Origin: Clitoria ternatea
Taxonomy: Eukaryota; Streptophyta; Magnoliopsida; Fabales; Fabaceae
NCBI GenBank assembly: GCA_037962975.1
Contig: CM075675.1
Location: forward strand, 1,808,001-1,872,000
Direction of reading: 5' to 3'
DNA: 64,000 bases
Under the pieces are notes generated by a model that did no database searches, was not told the DNA's origin, and saw only the letters and a program-made list of their open reading frames with translations. Positions 48,522 to 60,782 of the stretch are shown here, piece by piece. Position 1 is the stretch's first letter. Each line of letters opens with the position of its first letter. The translations under genes were made by a program, and so were the position numbers.

Positions 48522-49077
48522 GTCGTTAGCGACGGCTCGTTGTGGTCGCTACCTGACAACAACTAGCGACGGACGTTGTGGTCGCTACCTGGAAACCACT
48601 AGCGACGGACGTTGTGGTCGCTACCTGGAAACCACTAGCGACGGACGTTGTGGTCGCTAACTGGCAACCACTAGCGACGGACATTGTGGTCGCTAACTTA
48701 CAACCACTAGCGACGGACTTTGGCGTCGCTATACACAATACCACTAGCGACGGAATGTCTTGGTCGCTGTGTCACTACCAATAGCGACGGCATAGCGTGG
48801 TCGCTGTTGGCTGTTACTAGCGACGGGGACTCAAGGTCGCTGTATGGCTACACTTAGCGACGGCTGGAGTTATGGGGCAGAGACGAATTTAGCGACGGCC
48901 TAACGCCGTCAATAATTTAGCGACGGTGTGTATGTGGTCGCTGCGGTGTTTTCGACGAGGGTTTTAGCGACGTCCCCTTTCCCGTCTGCGATGCCGTCGC
49001 TATAGGTTTTAGCGACGGTATTTCCATTGATTAGCGACCAATTACGTCCGTCGCTAACAGTTGTTTTTTTAGTGGTG
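48522..49077 (-). repeat. Right subterminal repeats and TIR of the CACTA element
   Basis: Dense TAGCGACGG...GGTCGCTA motifs. In 48545-48720 they form an approximately 39-bp tandem unit (TAGCGACGGACGTTGTGG...). The sequence ends CGTCGCTAACAG-TTG-poly(T)-AGTGGTG, the inverted partner of the left end. Short open frames here are repeat artefacts. Confidence 0.92.
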
Positions 49078-49401
49078 ACCAGAGTCCTGCGTCTGCTCCC
49101 TCTCTTCATATGTGGGGATCTTCGAATACTGGAGGGTGGTAGATCTATCCCTCGCTGATGCATGGTGAGCCTCCTCTGCATGAGACACTACTCTGTCCCC
49201 AGCTCCTCCTCTCTCTCGCCTCAGCTCCATCAGTTCCTCCTTCAGTTGCCTGATAACCTCATCGCGAGGGTCAGGCGTCTGCACTTGCACCATCCTCCGG
49301 GTTTGAGTTGCAGGGGATTCGAAGACGAGTCTCCTCCCAGCCTGTTGATGGGTCATATCCTCCACGTGACCTTCCACGAAATCTCTCCCATCACCTTCCA
49401 T
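49078..49401 (-). CDS. gag: N-terminal 108 codons of Gag-Pol of Tat element 2
   Basis: ATG at 49401, 62 bp inside the 5' LTR. The frame runs 108 codons to the CACTA junction, with a Glu/Arg-rich coiled-coil-like segment (QLKEELMELRRERGG). It then reads into the transposon end and stops after two further codons. The last codon (GGT, 49080-49078) is the TSD and equals the first gag codon on the other side (35213-35211), so both parts are in the same frame. Together with 30072-35213 the uninterrupted gene had about 1820 codons. Confidence 0.9.
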
Positions 49402-49444
49402 TGTGACAACCTAACTTCTGCGAAAATGGGAATAACTCTATCGG

Positions 49445-49462
49445 GTCCCACTGGGCGTGCCA
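49445..49462 (-). promoter_or_regulatory. Primer binding site of Tat element 2
   Basis: TGGCACGCCCAGTGGGAC on the - strand starts two bases inside the 5' LTR and begins with TGG, the complement of a tRNA CCA end. I could not assign the tRNA with confidence. Confidence 0.75.
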
Positions 49463-49463
49463 A

Positions 49464-50266
49464 TGAACTGGTCTGGACCGGGGTCTAGGATCCGGTGTGG
49501 GACCAGCCACAAGGATGCAGGTGTTTTTAGGGTTTGCACACCGGAACTGTGTATATCCGATGTATTAATCCGGTCTCTCAGTGGGAGAGGCCGATCTTGT
49601 TGTCCTGGAGATCCTTTACACCAACGATTCGCGTTGTAGGGGGGCGAAAGGTGGTGCCACCTGCAAAGATTCTCCGACGCTCAAGTTAGAAGAGTGTATG
49701 AACTGAATGAATACTCAAGCGTAGTAACAGTAAAGTGTGAGATATAATAACGATACCCTGCATGTGTGTTGAAATATGCTACTTATAGTTGTACGTGAGA
49801 AAATGAGTCGTTGAATACAGGTGGGTCCCTCAGCTCTGATAGCGTGTATATTGTGTCAATCAAAGTGGCTCGACTTTCCGAATGTGTCAGGAGGGTAGGT
49901 CAATTATCAGAGTTCAATCCTCTAGGGAAAGGAGAGGATAATCACCTTTTCCGCATAATCTGCTGACACACCCACTTACTTTCTGAAGCCATTGATGTGA
50001 CGTATTTTGCTACAAACAGTATCTTTGTTGATAAGTTATCAAGGGCTCTTCTCTTGCTATGAGGGAAAAGCTAACAATTATATAAACACCCTGTAAAGAT
50101 GAACTTAGAACCGCTATGGAGAAAATGAATGATGTTGTCGTGGAGCGAGGGCGGGCGGCCAGACAACGGATATCCGGTGTGGCAACATTGAACCAGGACA
50201 CCGGTTATCCTTATATGAGGTCAGTCTGACGTCACAAAGATGGGGGCCGGTATCTAGACCGGATCA
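49464..50266 (-). repeat. 5' LTR of Tat element 2
   Basis: 803 bp; two substitutions relative to 24616-25418. The TATA box (- strand TATAAGT) is at 49781-49787. It is flanked on the outside by CTATC (50267-50271). Confidence 0.96.
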
Positions 50267-50271
50267 CTATC

Positions 50272-51235
50272 ATATATATTATGGTTAAATTAGCTATTTT
50301 ATGCTAATTATATCCCTTTTCCATATGCCACTTGACGACAAATAATATATCTAATCAATTAATACTTTGAACATCCTATTGCCTTGATTCCAAGCTTTCG
50401 ACTCTTATTCTCTACATCGGGTACGTTCAATATCTATAATTTAAGGAATTTAGAAAGTAGGCTAACAATTCGGCCTCCGAAATTGAAACCCGCTTAACTG
50501 AAATAATTCTAAATATACTTTTAAGGCTTCCAAAGCTTACCTCGATTAATTTCGTCCTTGGTTCCGAATTCCTTTTTGGCCATCACCTCGTCGACCCTTT
50601 GGTTTGTAACCTACGGACACCGAAACAAAAACCTATCAACGAATTATCAATACTCATTGTTCCAATGTTCCATTTACAAGCTCAAAGTGCAAAAGTGCAA
50701 AGAAAATAAAACCCCCTTCATTGTGGATGAAATTTTGTTCCAAGAAAGAGTTACCGAAACTAAAAATTGAAGCTACCAAAGTACTCACCTCGTTCCCATG
50801 AGTCCGAATATGCAATCAATTTCAAGTTTTATCAGGGAATTAAGCATCAATCAAGCACTCGAATGGACGACCATGGAAGGAACTTGACTTCTGTTTCTAA
50901 TTTCCTTTCTCACACGTGAACAATGGTGAAAAAGAAATTAAAGCCTCAAGGGTATTTTAGTAATTTTACTATTTCTTTTATATTTTCTTTAATAAAAATT
51001 CACTTTTACCTCATGGTAACTCATATTTTACCATAACTATTTAATTTAAATTTAAATTTACTAATCAATAACTTAAAATTAATTATTTAAATTTTATTAC
51101 TTCCTTAACCACTCTCAATTGATTTATAATAATTTTTCCTAATTAAATTTGAATAAATTTAATTTAATCTCCAATAATATTTAATTAAATTTATGTTGTA
51201 AAATAAATTAAATTTTAATCATTGGAGATGTTACA
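50272..51235 (-). mobile_element. Solo LTR C, right segment (5' part of the LTR)
   Basis: Read on the - strand it starts TGTAACATCTCC at 51235, with target duplication TTTGG at 51236-51240, and continues at 24615 beyond the Tat insertion. Its style (TGTAACAT start, AT-rich head, then blocks such as CGGAGGCCGAATTG) resembles solo LTR A. Confidence 0.8.
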
Positions 51236-51240
51236 TTTGG

Positions 51241-51487
51241 GATCTAAAAAAAATTAATTTTGTAAGAATCAAAGTTTTCAAGAATTTTATTTATTAGATT
51301 AAAAGTTTGGGCCGTATAACCATATATAGTTGAGATTAAAAGTTTTTCAAAGTGACATGATCACTTAAAAGATTACATGACTTTTTGAAAAACTTACGTG
51401 ATTAATCTCAATCATCCATTATGTGGTTGTATTGTATGACTCAGATTCATTTATTTAACTCTTACATAAAAAAACATTTCTCATATG

Positions 51488-51556
<69 letters not shown>

Positions 51557-52527
51557 GAGTATATGACTCAATTTTTTTTCTAATTTAACTTACATTTAAA
51601 ATTAACAACATTCCAAACAAATAATTTTTTCAGACATCCATCAATTCTATTAAACATTTTTTTTCCGAATATAACGCGTGAATTGTGCATGATATTAATT
51701 TTTTTTAACTACAAGTATTATTTGCCGGATGTATATTCGATTTAGAAACATTTATATGCCTATCATAATTTTTTTCATATTAACCTAATACTTTTAATTG
51801 GAATTTAACAGGTATGATTTGAGTCATTCATTAGAATTATGGATGATTAACTGGTATATAGAGATGAAAGTGGATGATACAGTTGTAGCATAATATGCTA
51901 GCAACATAAAAGGGTAGTTGCATAGATCGTAGCTGTTAATTACCAGCCAAAGCTGCACTTTTGTACGTACGTATGAATACATTCATGGGCGTAGTTACAG
52001 TATAACCAAGAAACATGCAGTTGAGAACACGACACAACCTAACATTTTTAAGGGTTCTGAGACACCAACATATATATACATATACAATAATGCCATTAGC
52101 TACCTTTTCTATTTCAGTTGAACTACTTGATTCAATTATATATGTGCCTTATTATTACTTTCCTCCTCTTAACGCTTCTTCTGTCCATATATGCATCATG
52201 CTTATGGTTATGCATGCATGCTCAGAAACACTATATTAAGATTTTATGCTCTACATCATATCAATATATACATTAATTATATATGCTGTGTGGAATGATG
52301 AGTCCATGTGCACATAAAATTAATGTGAAAGTTCAGGTTGAGACTCTTAATTAATTGTTATTGTGATTTGTTTTGTCCATTAAAATAATAGTAAAACAAA
52401 GATAGAAAAGTGTGAGAATTAAAGTTTAAATTATACCCTCAACATTTTGACTAAATGATTCTATTTATAAATTATTTCTTATATTTATTTATCATCTATT
52501 TTTTGCTAAGGTAATTTCATAATTAAA

Positions 52528-52576
<49 letters not shown>

Positions 52577-55500
52577 CTGTTCTAAATTTCTAATGATATT
52601 AAAAAAACTTAGTCTATAATGTTAACAAGACAAAGGTAATTAATTTTGTCCTAAATTTTTCTATTCTCATTAATTTTTTTTACTCACCTATATTTAGATT
52701 GGTATTATGAAAATTCAAATTCTTCAATGTTGTAAGATTTTTAGTAATCATACTTTCCTGATAAAAAAATTTCACATCTACCAAATAAAAATAAATTTTC
52801 TTTGAAAAAGATTAATATATAGCTCCTATTAAATACCATCTATATGTCGATTTCAAGCATCAGTGTTTGGTTGATAGAGATTCTAAATCATTTTTTTATT
52901 TAAGTGAAAATTCAGGTGAGACTCAATATTATAAGTTTAATTATGAAACTTAATAATTATATAAGTTTGGATTATGAATTTTATTGAAATAAAATAAAAC
53001 TATATCACTTTGATAAACTGAATCAAAATGATAGTTTTATTTTACAGTATTATGTTTAATTATGAAACTATTGTATTGTTTTACAAAATTTAATAATTAA
53101 AATGAATTTTTAAACAACTAATAAAAAGGCTATATATCACCAGTATTAAAATAAAAGGTTATATATAACTCCATCACTTTCACATTCAAATCAGCTTAAT
53201 TTTGAATGCACGTCCCATTAGTGTGCCGATCACAAAAAGCTAAATGATGAAAAAAAATGAAGAATATGAGAATTTGAATGCTAGTGATAGTTTGAGTCTA
53301 ATGACTTATGCAACAAGTTTTAGACCAAAACTCATAATTAATTAAGATGTTACTTTTTTATTCATGATGACCTATGTATTAATAAAGTAGCAGAGAAGGA
53401 GGGAAAAGTAATATAAGTTGCACACGATGAAAAAGGTCAACTCAAAAGGGGACAACACGCTTCCTTCTAATTTGTTTCTTTCTTCTTAATTTTTCTTTTC
53501 AATTATTTCAAATTGATTTTGTTCTTTCCGGATCATCACCTTTACCTCTTATCTTAGATAAGTATAATGGAGATTTTGATTTCCTTTAATTTTAAAAAAA
53601 TATTTTTTCTTTCTATCTTAATAAGTATAATGAAGATTTTGATTCTCTCATTGATCTTAGGAGAATACCGTTAGAATCAGATTAGTTGGGCTCATATCGA
53701 TCACTCTTTTTTTTTATTATTACTGTATAAATACAATAGAAGAGCGAAACTTTTTTTTTCTCATACTCATTGTGAACCGATTTCAATTACTTCAAATTGG
53801 CAATAACCCTATGTAAGGTAATCATAACTCATTTTGTTTATTAACTATATATATACGGGATTTGATTCTTGTTTGTGGAATAACACAATATTTTATGATT
53901 ATTTGAAAATGGTTTCGTATAAACTTACATTTAAAGAAAGATTTAGTCACTCTAATGAATAATAAATACCTTAGAGAGATAAAAAAAAACTTAAAATTGA
54001 TAGTAGTGGTAGGAAAAATAAAGGGCAATGGGTGGACCATCCATGGATGGAGGTAGCTTGGTTAGTGAATTAAAGAAGATGGAGTTGTTTAAGGCACACG
54101 GTGATCACGACCTGCCTCTTACCTTGCTAGTCAGAAGTTGCTTCCCAATCTTCTCTCTCCCTTATAAAGGAGAAAAAGACCCTTTTGAAGAATATCACTG
54201 TATGGAATCTTATATTATACACAACACTAAATAAAACCTATTGCAAGAACTTTTAAATTGTTTGATGAATCAAAAAATATTATGAGGGTATAGTTTCTTA
54301 AAAGTTATTTCAAGAGTTTAAAATAACTTTTAAAAAGTTATAGAGTACTTTCTTAATATTTTAATTATTATTATTTTCTTTCTTGTTTTATAGGCCAAAA
54401 GAATATTTCAAGTATTTGTTGGTTAGGTTCTTCGAGGGTTTTTTTTCAAATTGATTCTTTAGGTTTCAAAATTTTAAATTTGTCTATATTTCTATAACGA
54501 TGTTGATACAATTGTTGATTGAGACTCATAATCTACTTAAGATGTCAACTATGAACCGTTGGATTAGATAGAAACTTTTAACTAATAGATATACCTCTTA
54601 ATTCAAATTTTATAAAACACTGTTGATGAAAAAATTTACATTCTTCCTTCAATTTGAAATTTTTGTTCTTTGACATATGAATTTTTATCCTCAAAATTTA
54701 ATTAATTGGGTTAATATCGGTGATAACTTTAACAAAACAAATAGACATATGTGAACATTTCAAAACTTAAAAAGGCAAACTTGATCAATAATATATTAAC
54801 AGGAATCACTTGAAACATGAAGGACTGAAAGTTTGTTTTTGTCTATATTATATAAAAAGGACCATTTTTACCTTTTGTTTAATTAATATTACATTTTTTA
54901 AAATGAACAGAAATGATTAAAAAAATTAACTAGGAAGAATTAAAGCTAACAACCCCTCAACAATAAAAAGAATAAGAAGAGGCAAGGAATCAACAACCAT
55001 GAACTAACAGAACACAATACCAGATTCAACAATAACCAACCATAACCTCGTATTACTAGCCAAATAAAACCCCCATTTGGTAGCTAATAATTCCGCTTGA
55101 ATAGTATATGTCATTACAAGTTATTTAACACAATTTGTCAAACAATTTTAATCAATTAGCCATATGAAATTATTAAATTACAAACAACAAATTAAACATC
55201 TCAATTTAATTATGTAAAAAACATATATTGTGCATCTTTTACATTATGATCACCAACAAAGTATATATATGGAACAAAATATAAAAATGTCAAAAGCAAT
55301 GGAGGCTTCGAGTATAATTTGATTGAACTTTTGAAGTATTAGTATAATATTTTAATTGGAATAAACTATATCAGATTAAACAATTTTATACTATATATAT
55401 GACCTTTAAGATACTTATAACAAATTAATGATTTTGAGTAGATTCACTGTAATTTATCAATAGATAGTTTCACTTCTCTTAAATAAGGTATTGAGTTTAA

Positions 55501-56943
55501 ATTTTATTATGGATGAAAATTTTCATTAAGAGTTTTAACCTCGTCATGTATTATGCATGTATTAACCGCTTGAACATAATTATTTTTAGTGGGGGTATAT
55601 GTAATTAAACCAAAATATTCTTACTATAATTCGACCATATTTTTTTATGTACTAAAAACATTTAAAGATGTTTCAAACATGTAGGTATTGTTTAGAAATT
55701 AGGGTGGATAAATTTAAATGATATTTTTAAATAAAAATATTTTCATTTTTGTTTCTTTAACCAGTGTCTTTTTAGTATTTTTTTTAAGTAAAAATAACAT
55801 GGATAGACTAATGCTGACTTAGTCCACAAAAATGCTGTAAATTTTTGTTTAAGTTCATAAACTTTTATTTCAGTTTTTATAAATTTAAAAAGTTTGAAAA
55901 TTTTAAATGTTATTAACATATAACTTACTAAGATCGATCAAAGGATGAAAATTTTAAGAAGTTTACATAAAGTTATATATGTTCTAGTGGTTTCATTAAA
56001 AAAAAAAAAAAGCATACATCTCAATATGTTATTGTATATTTGATTACATGACATAAAATAGTAGCAGGAGTATATGTTTGAAAAAATTATAATTTTACGT
56101 GGATAGTAACTTAGTTGTAAGAGTAATATTAAAATAGTATTGAAGGCACATAAGATTATTTATTGTTAATGATTTACATGTTTTTAGGCATTAATATCAC
56201 AGAGATTGCTGCTTTAAAAGCAAAGAGAAGCATATACAGCTATGTTTGAGAATCAATTCATTTATCTACTACTCTTATTTAGATATGGGTTAAATTTTGC
56301 AAAGCCAAAGTTTTAATGCATGAAAATCTTCTTCACCAACTGTGTAAATGCATTTTGCTTTCATCGCAAAATATCGAAGAGGTGGCTCAACAAGTATAAA
56401 TATGCCACTCACTCATCACTATAACCCTTAGTGATCATTGTCCGTATATCTTAATGAATATATTAATGAACCGTTGAATTTTCTTTTTTTTTTCTTTATT
56501 TAACGGTTGAAGTGGTTTTGTCATTGTTTAAATTCATCACTTTTTATATGTCATCATCCTTCCAAAATTTATCGCGGATTCGGTAAATGTAACGGAAAAT
56601 ATTAGTTCAAAACAAAAAAAAAATAGTTGGAACTTGAAAAACTATTACAAGATCAAAATGGAAAGTTAAAAATTGGGTAAGTTAGCTAATTATATTAAAA
56701 ATATTTGATAAAATTAATTATTGTACTAGCTGATACATGTCCAATTATTTAGGTATAACTTACGTAAGTTTTTAATTTATGCATAACTTGTAGTTTTTAA
56801 AATTTTTAATTTATCTCAAAACATTTACCATTACAAAAATTATGAATATAATTTATTTATTTATTTTATAGAGTGCTCAGTATTAAAAACTCAATTTCTA
56901 ATAAACATTGACCCTTTTCAAATTTTTTATACAAATAAAATTT
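51241..56943. other. AT-rich intergenic DNA with (TA)n microsatellites
   Basis: No supported gene. (TA)n followed by (CA)n at 51492-51556; (AT)n at 52530-52574. The 69-codon frame at 54028-54234 and other short frames have no recognisable content. AATTT at 56939-56943 is the left target duplication of solo LTR D. Confidence 0.6.
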
Positions 56944-57552
56944 TGATCCAGTTCTGATACCAGCCCCTGAACTTAATAGTAATTTAACTAAAAATTGTCC
57001 TAAAGACCGATGTCACATAATATCCGATGTGAGTTATTCTCTCAACACCAGATATTCGGAATCACACGTAGGGTCTTTAAATCAATCCCGGTGTAAGTCA
57101 TTCTCTCAACACCGAAAAGTCATGGTTGACCTATATATGCATTAGCGTGTTAAACAAGCAATCCTGCAAAGTAACTGACTGATAGGTAGAGTCGTTTGGA
57201 CACGTCCCTTTCATGTGTTAGCCTTTTAGCAGGGGGTCAGAAAAGTAATGATGCCATGTACGAAAAGCTTGGTGAACAAGGAGACGTTTCTATTACCTCC
57301 AGGTATAAATTCTCAGGCAGAACATTCTCTCAAAAACTTACGCTTGAGCTTTGAAATTCCCTTGAACTTTCACTAACTTGAGCGTCAGAGTGTCCTTAAC
57401 GCATAAGAAGAATCACTCTAACACCTTTATTCCCCACTGGAATTGAGGATATAGTATCGGATTCCCATTGGATCGTGTAAAACTTACACCTAAATTATTA
57501 TTTTAAAGACTGTCACGAGGCCGGATCTAGCACCCCGGCTCAGATCAATTCA
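56944..57552 (+). mobile_element. Solo LTR D of a Tat-type element (609 bp)
   Basis: It starts TGATCCAGTTCTGATACC and ends CAGATCAATTCA, aligning with the TGATCCGGTCTAGATACC...GACCAGTTCA ends of the element 2 LTR. The core CTAACTTGAGCGTCAGAG (near 57380) and a TATA box (GTATAAAT, 57303-57310) are also shared. Target duplication AATTT is on both sides (56939-56943, 57553-57557). Old and diverged; no internal region. Confidence 0.85.
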
Positions 57553-57741
57553 AATTTTATGCAAAAATTAGAATCATTTTAGTTTTTTTTTTCAATTTGA
57601 AATTAATTTTATCCATAATTAAAAACTACCATTTTATTTTTTAAGATTTTTAAAATAAAATAAACAGTAAAAATAAAAATAATTAATTATTAAGGAACAA
57701 CAAAATAAAATTGACTTTTAGCTAACATTATTTAAAGTAAA

Positions 57742-57792
<51 letters not shown>

Positions 57793-60726
57793 TTAAATTT
57801 CAAATAATACACTTCCAACTAACTGAAAATACTTTTTGTCAAACTCTCTATTTTACTTAAAATAACGCAAGATTTTAACAAGATGAAATGTTTTGCGAAA
57901 CATACAGATAATACACTTGTATTAGTTTCTTTTCATATTTATGTTTTTAAAAAAAACAATAGATAAAATAACAAATATGTATTTATATTGTGTTAGTTTC
58001 TTTTCATATTTATGTTTTTAAAAAATAATACATAAAATAATAAAATTTGTATTTATATTCGATGCATTAGGATTATATAATTTGAAAAGAAAAAAAAATA
58101 TATTATCCATATATTTTTTTGAATAGACAAATATTACTTGACAATAAAATTTTATATGACTCCAATGAAATTATCTTATACTACTTTTACCCCTTGAAAT
58201 TAAAAAAAATATATAAATATAGATAAATTAAATAAATTTAATTATATTAACCGAAAAGTTCTTATATAAAAACACGAATAATATGTAAGATATTTATGAT
58301 TATCAGCAAAATCAACTGACAATTAGCTAAGAAAATGTGATGTTCATTGGTCAGGCAATTTGATTTAGGACAGCACGGTGCTTGGTCGGTGTGGGAGCTA
58401 TAGGGGGGAAAAGCCTGTCCTTGGCACTCTCTATACACTTGTTAAAAGACAAAACTTACAAGTAATGTTTTGTTTTTTACTGCACACAAATCTTACATGT
58501 TTAAGATTGTTCTCTTAAAAAAATAGTACTAGTACTAATTAAATGTATATATAATACTTAAGGTAGACAGAAAAAAGATAGACACATGAAGAAAATATAT
58601 TTAAATAATTATATTTATAGTTGTCTTTCTAACTTGTGTTATTTCTTTTGCTATGTTTCAGACCATCATACTCTTTAAAACATGCTGTATTTTATAATCG
58701 ATTTTCTTTGGGTCATCTCAATTTGATTTTACTATTTTACTAGAATATCAATATGTATTATTGTTATTTTAACTATGCATTAATTATTAACATTATCCAA
58801 TTCTTAAAGTCATTAATTAATGTGTAACATAAATATAAAATGTTGGGATATGAGTTTGAACTTTGATATTTACTCCGTCACACTTATCTTATTTAATTTA
58901 GTGTTATTTTAAAGAATAAAAAAGAGATTAATTATTATCTTTACACAAATTAAACTATTTCTTAGTAATCTAATCAATATATATGTTGGTAGCCAACTTG
59001 ACTTAAGTTCAATTCATGTATCTCTTTTAATAAACCTTCTTCATGCAGTATGCTATATAGGAAGACACAAAATTTTATAGAATGTTTGTAGTTATATTTG
59101 TTATGAATAGAATTTATAAACCTGAGGTCAAAATATAACCTAATAATTAATAATCATTGATCAGGTGAAAATTATGACCTTTAATAAATTTGAACCTCTT
59201 TTGCATTAGTATATAACATTTTATAAATACATTGGATCCTCTCTGTCAAATATTTTGAAATACAGCAATAAACAATGACAATAAATTCACTAATTTAAAG
59301 TTTAGAATGTTATATGGTCAGTTATATATAGAAAAAGTGAATAATTATAATACCGTAATTGGGGTTGGGTTACAGGTATATGTATAAAAAAAATATATTT
59401 ATTGACACTTATTTCATTTCTTTTTTACTTTTATTTCAAAAAAAAAAGTGTAAAACGCTCTATTTAACATTTCTCTAATTAATTATTTATATGCTTTATT
59501 AATCAAACAACTCTTCATATCTTTTATTTTATTTTTTAATTTCTCATTAAATCTACACCCCTGGGACACTCACTTAATTGTAACAGCCATGAACATAATT
59601 ATGATTATTAAAAATGAAATTCTATAATTTTTTTCACAAACATTCATGATGGTAAATTGCTGGCAATGATCATGAACAGTGGCTAGTTGTAAAGGCCACC
59701 CCTCCCACCTCATTCACTTGCATAGAAAAAACCCAAATAAATGCTTCAGCAATCAAGAGCAGGTAAAGAATAAATGAGTGGTAAAGTAGATGAGGTTTTG
59801 AATATTAAGTTTCAGTTAAAGAGGATATCATTAATATCCATTGACGAGGTAGTCTATTATCTCGTTTTGTGTTTACATCATTCTAAATAAAAGAAATAAA
59901 AAAATCATATAGATTAAACATTATACATCATGTAATTTGAATTAATGGAAACTATCAAATGGTTAATTCTCTTCCCTTTTTATTTTAAGAAAAAATTTAC
60001 TTAAGTTAGATCTTCATGAATCATAAAATATGACTTTTATGATTGTATATTTAATTATTAATCAATTAGATTAATCTTTATTAAAAATTTTATGTAATTT
60101 TATATTCATCTTAATAGTCGAGAAGAGAGAATAATATCAATGAATACCGGTTGTAAAGACATCGTAAAGGATGAAAAAGGGAAAAAAAAACGGAAATTGA
60201 ACACATATAGCTTTGCATCTGAAATGATAGTTAACTGGTCAATTATTATACATAGAAAGATTATTCCCATAACTTTTTCTTACATATACAGTATTTTTTT
60301 ATGTTTCACCTATCTATAGTTTAATTTAAATATAATATGAATATCGATTATTAAATTACATTGAATAAATAATTTTTATGTGATAATCAGAAAATTAATT
60401 ATTTTCAATATTATTGATTAATTTATTTTATATTCTTAATATATTTTAATTAATTTTTTTATGTTTTTTATCAACAAAAGATAATAGCAATAAAAAATGT
60501 ATAAGGATTATCCTAATTGATATATAATTTAAGGAATTATAGATATGATACGCATAACAAAAACTATCTATATCATTCAATAAAACTTTTAGAAAATTTT
60601 TTCACCTTAACTTTTTACTAAACTCAACACTTATATTGAATCAAATCAAATATTTTTTTTTCTATGCAAACAACTTCTTTTACTAAAATTATGTTATATT
60701 AAACTTAATTCTAAATATACACTTTT

Positions 60727-60782
<56 letters not shown>

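Larger units (their letters stand above)
35214..49077 (+). mobile_element. CACTA (En/Spm-type) DNA transposon, 13.86 kb, apparently complete
   Basis: The termini are CACAACTAAAAAAAC (35214 on) and, read inward from 49077, CACCACTAAAAAAAC. The 3-bp target duplication ACC is at 35211-35213 and 49078-49080. Both ends carry dense subterminal TAGCGACGG/CCGTCGCTA motifs. Inside are a CT-rich leader, a long 5' intron-like region with a copia fragment, a TNP2-like transposase gene (42415-46214) and a TnpA-like gene (46211-48062). Both genes are open in all exons, so the copy may be autonomous. It is inserted in gag of Tat element 2. Confidence 0.93.
24616..50266 (-). mobile_element. Complete Tat-lineage Ty3/gypsy retrotransposon, element 2, carrying a nested CACTA insertion
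   Basis: 803-bp LTRs lie at 49464-50266 (5') and 24616-25418 (3'), TG...CA, flanked by the 5-bp duplication CTATC (24611-24615, 50267-50271). Order on the - strand: 5' LTR, PBS, gag-pol (interrupted by the CACTA at 35214-49077), hairpin and 59-bp repeats, antisense gene, polypurine tract, 3' LTR. Without the CACTA and its extra TSD the element is about 11.8 kb. The LTRs differ at two positions only (24723/49571 T/C and 25137/49985 A/G), so insertion is recent. It sits inside solo LTR C. Confidence 0.96.

Noticed and set aside
48526..48784. Repetitive open frames on both strands (VATTTSVASG / ATWKPLATDVV repeats)
   Set aside because: They arise from the 39-bp CACTA subterminal repeat, whose period is divisible by three.
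54028..54234. 68-aa open frame with an ATG
   Set aside because: No homologous pattern I recognise, isolated in AT-rich DNA, within expected chance length.
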